Source: Endomychus coccineus
Taxonomy: Eukaryota; Arthropoda; Insecta; Coleoptera; Endomychidae
Assembly (NCBI GenBank): GCA_958510875.1
Contig: OY294068.1
Location: 67,868,633-67,932,632, forward strand
Direction: 5' to 3'
DNA: 64,000 bases
In this document: positions 57,870 to 64,000 of the stretch, one piece after another
How the letters are laid out: every line of letters begins with the position of its first letter
How positions within the stretch are numbered: the stretch's first letter is position 1
Position numbers and translations under genes: made by a program
Notes under the pieces: generated by a model
The model's input: the letters and a program-made list of their open reading frames with translations, nothing else
Databases searched by the model: none
Told to the model about the DNA's origin: nothing

Positions 57870-58900
57870 GCCATTGTTCTCAATGCATTCTTCTAATTGC
57901 TTAGCAAATTATTGCATCTTATTTTGAAGAACGTGACGTGGGATACCATTCATTTAATTTCTAATATTCAATTTCAAATCTCTTAAACGTCTATGTTTAT
58001 TCATGAATACGAATATGAATATGAAATAAATAGGTTTAAGCATCCCCAAAAAAAATAATCCGGAGCTGCAAGATCTGGGGATCTTGCTGGTCATGGAATT
58101 GTTCCATTGCTTTAAATGAGTCTGTTTGGAAAGGATTCTCTAAAAATATCCATTCTTATTCTCGCCATATAACTTGTTCTCCGTTTTGCTGAAGTCAGTG
58201 ATATCCTATTTCTTCTTCAATTTGAGGTAAAAAAAAATCTGCAGCATTTGAACATAGCGCGCAGCGGTAACGGTTACCGCCTGACCATTCTCTTCAAAAA
58301 AATAAGGCCCAATTATTCTAGACGATGAAATGGCACATCGTACAGTTACTTTAGGACAATGTAAAGGTCACTGATGAATTTCCCAAGGATTCTCTTGTTT
58401 TCAATAACGGAAATTTTGCTTATTTACATTGCCGTTGAGTGCCTCGTCCCTCATGAAAAGGTTATTTTCGATATATGGATGATTATCATGAATCAGAAGA
58501 CAAAATCCAAGTCCTAATAACATTATCACGATCATTTAGTTCCTGAGCTATTGCGATCTTATATGAGTAAAATTCATGCATTTTAACATTATTCTCGTGC
58601 TTCGATCACTCAAACCAAGGACGGAAGAAGCATGTTTAACAGCGAGTTTTTTCAGACTAACAATAACTGCAGTTACCCTTCCTTCGTTACGTTCCTTGCA
58701 GGCAGTTCCTGGTCTTCCAACTTCCACTTGACTTTTTGACTATAATTGATTCCAGTTGCCTCCATTTATTGCGCCCAGCCAAAATAGTCTTACGCTGAGG
58801 ACAGCAACGGACAATAAAATTACGTCGGAAACACCATTGAACAGCGATTTCCCAATGCTACATTCTGACAACTGTCAACAATTGTAGCAAAATTTTCATG
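57870..58900 (-). pseudogene. Tc1/mariner-superfamily transposase relic
   Basis: Minus strand over most of a transposase. N-terminal linker VGRPGTACKERNEGKVTAVI, second HTH KHASSVLGLSDRSTRIMLK, then DEALNGNVNKQNFRY (first Asp region; family DEAHFxLNGxVNKQNxRYW). Next comes VTVRCAISSSRIIGPYFFEE, NGQAVTVTAARYVQMLQ, a degraded second Asp region (MARIRMDIFRESFPNRLI), and WPARSPDLAACDYFLWG with the third Asp, here interrupted by a frameshift. Several stops and shifts. The same lineage as the relic at 52.1-52.7 kb is possible (shared GPYFFE and AVTV signatures). No TIRs located. Confidence 0.75.
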
Positions 58901-59263
58901 GCCTACTTTTCCATTTAAACCTATTTTCATTCAAAATAACCAAATCGTTTGTGTGTTATTAACGAAAGAAAAAGGTGTATACATTTTGTCTAACCCTGCA
59001 TTAGAAGAAACTCTATTTCATGACACTGAAAGTTTATTCGAATTGACAGGAATAATCGAAAAACTGATTGACAAATATGTTCTGGAACTGTATTTTTTAA
59101 AATAATTTTTGCGTCAAGGGGAACTGTCCAACCCCTGTTTATTCCAACAGCGTCATATAAGAAACATATAGTTACCAGACAGATTTCAAGTTTTCAAATT
59201 TCGATATCTGTTTTATAGTTCCAGTAGATTTAGTGATGATTGAGTGAATGGTATTATCTTATA

Positions 59264-60843
59264 CCGGGATATCAAAAATTATCTTGGTCAAGGGTGGTTG
59301 TGGAATCTAAAACGTGTGTCTTACTTTACTTTTGAAATAATTATGTCACTGTCACACTGACATCATCAATAACCTACAAATTTCATACCTATTTATTTCA
59401 GTTGTAAAACAATAATGAACTACAAATTAAAAATTATCTTGGTCAAGTGTGGTTGTGGAATGTAAAACGTGTGTCTTACTTTAAATTTTTGAATATGTTT
59501 TGTTGTGTCAGAATCTGTTAAGTCATTGTGCTGAAATTTTCTAATCCAGTTTTCGAATCGTGCCTCTTACCACACAGCACAAAATCTTCATGATTGAAGC
59601 CTATTTTCGAACGGGTGCGCTGGTTGATGGAAATTGGCAATACAGCCAACGTTTGTGTTTGAACAATTTTCGAGAGCACTTCCCAAACGTGGCAATATTA
59701 CCGGACAATTTGTATGCGTGCCTCACAAATTATTGTGTTGAAGTGTTTCGCGAAACTGGTTGTGTGACTCATAAAAAAGGTACTGATAGACCAAGAGTTC
59801 GTACAGAAGAATACTTCAATGACGTTCTTCAACGTATGGTAGAGGAGCCTGCAAAACCTTTGAAACGTCTTTCTCAGGAAATTGGACTTTCTTATGGAAC
59901 ATGTCAGAAGAATTTAAAGAAAGACTTGAACATGCATCCATATAAGATGCAAGCACATCAAGCTCTTCTGCCCGCAGACCACCCCAGACGCCTTGCTTAC
60001 TGCCATTGGTTTGTCAATAATTTAATGAATGACGATCTTCTGGACTTAACTTTTTTTTGACGAAGCGTGGTTCCACCTTTCGGGATACATCAATTCTCAA
60101 AATATGCGAAAGTGGAGCAATGATAACCCTCATGTTTTCACTGAATCGCCACTACATGCTCAAAAAATCGGTGTTTGGATGGCAGTTTCTCGCAGAAGAA
60201 TAATTGGGCCAATTTTTTTCGATTTCACCGTCAACGCAGAAAGGTACAGGCACAACTTTTTGGCTGAATTTGTGCAACAGCTAAACGATGATGAACTTCA
60301 GTACGGTTATTTCCAGCATGACGGTGCAACAGCACATACTACACGAGAAAATATTGCTTTTCTCCGCGAGTTTTTTGATGACCGGCTGATAAGTTTGCAT
60401 ACAGAAGTTGAGTTTCCTCCAAGATCACCTTGTTTGACAATTATGGACTATTTTAAATTTCCTTACTTAAAAAACAAGATTTTCGCAACTCCGGTAAATA
60501 ATTGGCAACAACTCCAACAAAGAATAGTTCAGCAATGTGCAACCATAATGCCAGAAATGCTGCAAAACGGTTTTCACAGCATCAGGATGCGCGTCAACTT
60601 GTGCATCAAACAAAACGGGGGACATTTCCAAAAATTACTGTAATTTAGTTTTTCTTGTTACTAAAACCGTTATTTCATAATTTGTAGTTCATCATTGTTT
60701 TACAACTGAAATAAATATGTATGAAATTTGTAGGTTATTGATGATGTCAGTGTGACAGTGACATAATTATTTCAAACGTAAAGTAAGACACACGTTTTAG
60801 ATTCCACAACCACCCTTGACCAAGATAATTTTTGATATCCCGT
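59264..60843 (+). mobile_element. DD41D-type transposon, 1.58 kb, 165-bp TIRs
   Basis: Left end CCGGGATATCAAAAATTATC after TA (59262-59263). Right end is its complement finishing at 60843 before TA (60844-60845). TIRs 59264-59428 and 60679-60843 are each 165 bp with few mismatches. Inside the left TIR boundary, 59429-59484 repeats bases 10-65 of the TIR. A solo copy of the TIR lies at 28390. The most intact autonomous-looking element in the window. Confidence 0.95.
59560..60643 (+). pseudogene. DD41D-type transposase, single 1-nt frameshift
   Basis: ATG at 59560. N-terminal HTH with a DUF4817-like pattern (MPLTTQHKIFMIEAYFRTGA, NFREHFPNVA, FRETGCV), a second HTH (PLKRLSQEIGLSYGTCQKNL), then the DDE core. 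The only break is in a run of eight T at 60051-60058, directly before the first catalytic DEAWFHLSGYIN. Past it the frame is open through HDGATAHTT (second Asp) and RSPCLTIMDYF (third Asp; the usual SPDLT Asp is Cys) to a stop at 60643. Forty-one residues separate the last two catalytic Asp. A homopolymer slip could be a true mutation or a sequencing error, so the element might be functional. Confidence 0.92.
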
Positions 60844-60845
60844 TA

Positions 60846-61500
60846 TAAACTCGCTGTTATCAGTGGATTTCACCCGCGAAATATGCTAACAACCGTAGGA
60901 ATAGTTAGCGGTGTCGACTGCGCCTCCGCATAAACTAATATATTGCAAATGATCAGAAATCGCTAAGGGCGTGTGTTGACGCGTGTCAAATTTACAACTT
61001 TATGTTTTACATTCTATGTATTATTATAATATTTTGGGATCATATGAACTGTCAAAATCATTGGATTAAAACCCCTTATATCTCCTTAGGGTTGAATTTT
61101 GAAAAATCTTTCTTAGCGGGTCCCTACGGCGTGAAGTATTGCAACTAGGAGAAATCGTATGGCGAATTGATTGATGTCGACATCATACAATAACTTGGCT
61201 ATTTGTTATTTCAAATTATAGCTCTACATAGTTCATTATAGGTATCGATAGAGGTATTTTAATATACTAGTCTATGAACCTTACCGATATATTTTATTGA
61301 TCATTTTGATGCTAATTTTGTTCAAGATATTCAGGTCAATTTAATAAATATTTTCTGAAATTGAACAGTGTAGTGTTACAGACTTCAATAGTGTAGTCGA
61401 AGGAAATGAAATGACCGTCAATCTGGGCAGGAGGAATGTTACAACTTTGGATGGCTTAGGTGCTTACTTGTTGAAATATATCTATAGTTTTAGTAAAAAA
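60846..61500. other. Unassigned DNA
   Basis: Nothing recognised. Confidence 0.5.
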
Positions 61501-61502
61501 CT

Positions 61503-61839
61503 ACATGAGGATACAATTGCTTTGTTGACTATAATAATGTTCGTTAAACTGTTGATTGCAATGTCCAACATTGTATAGTTTTAATAAAAAATACACTTTT
61601 AATAAATTTCCACAAACTTCATTTTTATTAAACAAAATGTGACATGTTTCACCACACGGTGGCTTTAAAATATAAAGCCAACATGTGGTGAAACATGTCA
61701 CGCTTTGTTTAATAAAAACGGAGTTTGTCAATATTTATTACAAGTGTATTCTTTATTAAAACTATACAATGTTGGACATTGCAATCAACAGTTTAACGAA
61801 CATAATTATATTCAACAAAGCAATTGTATTCTCATATGT
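61503..61839. repeat. 337-bp near-perfect palindrome
   Basis: Arms 61503-61656 and 61684-61839 are inverted copies with scattered mismatches and small gaps. The 27-nt centre contains its own hairpin GGCTTTA / TAAAGCC (61661-61667, 61673-61679). Each arm next to the centre has TGTGGTGAAACATGTC, the GAAACATGTC string reminiscent of PLE repeat/hammerhead 3' halves. Open frames 61501-61731 (-) and 61705-61932 (+) are mirror products of the palindrome and not genes. Confidence 0.88.
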
Positions 61840-61841
61840 TT

Positions 61842-63080
61842 AGTTTACTATGGAATATCACAAAATAACAGCGAACTCATTTCATACATCATCCAAAAAT
61901 ATTACCATGTATGCCATTTCACCAGATTTTAATTCAAATATACACACCCAATTCGCTTAAATTACAGCCGCTATTGTGAACAGGAAAGGTACCAACAACC
62001 AAATATCTAATTAATTATTGTTCAACTATTCACATGAAAAAATCATGCTCCTGTTTCAAATAAAACTTGGATTAGGAGAGGGGTCCTGTCCTGCTTGTCC
62101 TTATGATGATACCTCCATTGCATTCCGCAATAAACAGCTGTTGTCTTATTTTAGAAATAACATTATGCAGGTTCTCCGCAACTCATCAATATTCAGTCTA
62201 AATATATGGTATCATATAATTATGTGGAGTTGAAACTATAGGCGGTTGGTTATGACAAATGTCAAAATGTATCTTTCTGAAAGAAACTCTACACTCAGTT
62301 GTAGTTTTAGTCCAAATGTGAACATTCTCCCATTACCTATTTATGTATGGAAATCAATGTTATCAGAAATCAGTATAATCAGAGCCGTTAATTATCTTTG
62401 TGGACCAGCATTCTCTTATACTGAAATTCATTTCACTTGAATTGATTTATTTGGTACTTCATAATAATTGATTTTTAAACATGAACATATCACCAAATTA
62501 AAGTTGAACGTTTGATAGCAATTTCGAATTTATAAAGAGATACTATTTGGAAATAACTACTTACTATTGAACTGAAAAGGTTCAAGATTCCGATTTTAAC
62601 TCTTTTTTTATATGTTGAAATTGATGGGTCATAAAACATGTTTTATTTCATTTTTATGTTCCGCTTTCGCGTTGTAATAAATAAATGAAAATTATGTATT
62701 AGCTGCGATTAGCTGAAACGCGTGTGATACCACGATTCTACTCTTTGAAGGCGTTGCCTGATAAAGTAAATAGGGAATTAGGTCTTCAGCAGCGAAGCAG
62801 ATATAAAACAAAATTGACAATGGGTGATAAAGGACTCCTTGGTTTGATTATTACAGCGGCAGTTAAACGGTCAGTTTGGCAAATGAAAACCTTAATGAGC
62901 ACTCTGGTTGAAGAAAATTTACAATAATTCCCTTATTTAACTGCAATTAAAGACTTTTGAGGTTATGATTCTTTCACATTTCCGACAATTAGCATTGAAT
63001 GTTCCAAAAATGTTATTAATGCTCAATACTTACATTGAAATGATCTTTGTAACAAAAACATGTCGAATTTGAATTCAGGT
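61842..63080. other. Unassigned DNA with one protein-like open frame
   Basis: The frame 62724-62927 (+) is open further upstream and gives FYSLKALPDKVNRELGLQQR then TKLTMGDKGLLGLIITAAVK and MKTLMSTLVEENLQ. The composition looks protein-like (basic, soluble), but I cannot place it. It could be an exon or a retro-fragment. No splice acceptor of quality was seen directly before it. Confidence 0.3.
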
Positions 63081-63181
63081 ATCTTGAATAGAGGACTTCC
63101 GCGGATAGCTAATCTTGAAAAATCTTGGCTTCATGATGGACAGGTGACAGGGCAAGCTTGAGGCTTGAACTGAAACTGGTT

Positions 63182-63645
63182 CTACTGGTAGCAGTATTTA
63201 TTGTAGGAAAAATCCTTCACGCTACACAGTTCACTGCCTTTATTCCGCTGGACCTGACCCTGCCGTTGTGTGATCATGTGCGAAGTGGAATTAACGAGAA
63301 TCGGTTTCCAAATATTGGGAAGGTGATATTCTGAGTCACGACTCAGATTATTTGGATGATTTAGGATTTCTATAGCTTCAAGGATTTGTCGCTGATAGAA
63401 GTTTGGGGCTCGGGCTATGATTTTAGTATTTTCGAAAAGCATTTGATGATTAGTGTCAAACTTGTGTTCCGCAAATGTATATCTATTGATGTCACGAAGC
63501 CTTATACAGCGCTCATGTTCTTCCACACGAGTAGCTACTGTACGACCTGTTTCACCAATGTAGACTTTACCGCAAGAACAGGGAATGCTATAAACACCTT
63601 CTAAGTGAAGAGGAGGAAGGGGATCTTTGACAGGTTTGTAAAACC
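63182..63645 (-). pseudogene. PLE GIY-YIG endonuclease domain, well preserved
   Basis: Minus strand, open for about 150 codons. FYKPVKDPLPPLHLEGVYSI, then PCSCGKVYIGETGRTVATRV (VYSIPC = GIY strand, YIG intact, CxC pair, Arg of the GETGRT loop). EEHERCIRLRDINRYTFAEH carries the conserved Arg and His, then NTKIIARAPNFYQRQILEAI with the catalytic Glu of the last helix (ILEAIEI). The usual C-terminal tail follows. All nuclease signature residues appear present. The frame is separated from the RT part by a shift near 63650-63680. In PLEs this domain nicks target DNA for priming. Confidence 0.88.
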
Positions 63646-63674
63646 TTTCTTAAAGATTTTGAAAATTTGATGTG

Positions 63675-64000
63675 TCATATTTTCACTATGTGGAAGATAG
63701 GCCGTGGATAAAGCAGGAGGGGCGTTTGTGGCTCAGGTCGATTTGAAATTTTAGGCGAAGTGTATTTATTTATGGCTATTTGAATGTTGTAATGGGAGAA
63801 ATTGTTTGATAATAAGACAGATGAAATATGTTTCAATTCTGATTTTGAGGATCCAGGTTGAGATAAGTTGACGGCTCTGTGGACCAAGGAGCTTATGACA
63901 GATTGCTTTTGGGCAGAGTGGTGGTGGGAAAGGCCATTGAGGTATCTATCGGTATGAGTGGGTTTTCGCTACACAGAATGTCCTAGAGTACCGTCAGTCT
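63675..64000 (-). pseudogene. PLE reverse transcriptase, C-terminal part, cut by the window edge
   Basis: Minus strand. At the edge: GTLGHSV, stop, RKPTHTDRYLNGLSHHHSAQ, then KQSVISSLVHRAVNLSQ and LKHISSVLLSNNF. The YRKPTHTDRYLxxxSxHHxxxK block is the hallmark of PLE RTs just past the catalytic palm; the YADD-type motif would lie beyond 64000. One stop replaces the Tyr. A frameshift separates it from the endonuclease segment. Confidence 0.85.

Larger units (their letters stand above)
63085..64000 (-). mobile_element. Penelope-like element, 3' part, running off the window
   Basis: Same family as 39115-41930. From the window edge leftward: end of the RT domain and linker, GIY-YIG endonuclease, then a terminal repeat remnant at 63085-63180 from which the hammerhead-like segment is deleted (GACAGGTGACAGGG joins the two flanks). 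The GCCATTGA target used by the hAT in the other copy is present once at about 63928-63935. Confidence 0.88.

Noticed and set aside
61501..61932. Two similar open frames on opposite strands
   Set aside because: They are mirror images produced by the 337-bp palindrome.
62700..62730. CTGCGATTAGCTGAAACGCGTG
   Set aside because: Core deviates at several conserved positions. Not supported as a ribozyme.

Overview
This window is an AT-rich, gene-poor stretch of eukaryotic nuclear DNA, almost certainly from an insect. The evidence is interstitial (TTAGG)n, which is the arthropod telomere repeat, together with the mix of transposons: mariner, DD41D-type and related long-TIR elements, a P-element relative, hAT, jockey/R1/CR1-type LINEs and Penelope-like elements (PLEs). 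No complete host gene, tRNA, rRNA, CRISPR or bacterial feature was recognised. The only hints of host coding sequence are two short, unproven exon-like segments (566-606 and 25319-25364). A beetle would fit, but nothing seen proves the order.

Layout. 0-5 kb: unassigned DNA, then a minus-strand LINE with an 84-bp tandem repeat in its 3' part. 5.9-8.7 kb: a 277-bp MITE and a dead mariner. 9.9-13.7 kb: a PLE GIY-YIG fragment, a PLE-type terminal repeat with a hammerhead-like motif, and a P-element-like transposase relic. 14.4-17.4 kb: a tandem repeat and a long-TIR DDE transposon. 18.6-26.9 kb: a 1.25-kb foldback element, a (TTAGG)n array, a perfect 227-bp tandem duplication, a hAT MITE and a second foldback family. 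28.4-34.9 kb: a solo transposon TIR, a PLE relic with a good hammerhead-like motif, and a LINE split by a second copy of the long-TIR DDE element. 39.1-41.9 kb: a PLE split by a hAT element. 42.2-45.4 kb: a DD41D element and a LINE tail. 45.7-53 kb: diverged repeats, a second foldback copy, and RT and transposase scraps. 53.4-56.3 kb: an unclassified 2.85-kb element with inverted ends. 57.9-60.8 kb: two more DDE transposases, the second nearly intact. 61.5-64 kb: a 337-bp palindrome and a PLE running off the window.

How the parts relate. This is a layered transposon graveyard. Order can be read from nesting: the hAT at 39692-41579 sits in a PLE whose relative at the right edge of the window still shows the empty site, and the DDE element at 32683-34700 sits in a LINE tail. 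All the coding relics carry frameshifts, stops or deletions, so they look inactive. The most interesting thread is the set of PLE terminal repeats. They belong to two unrelated sequence families, are arranged as inverted pairs around 5'-truncated bodies, and carry hammerhead-ribozyme-like cores with the same architecture.
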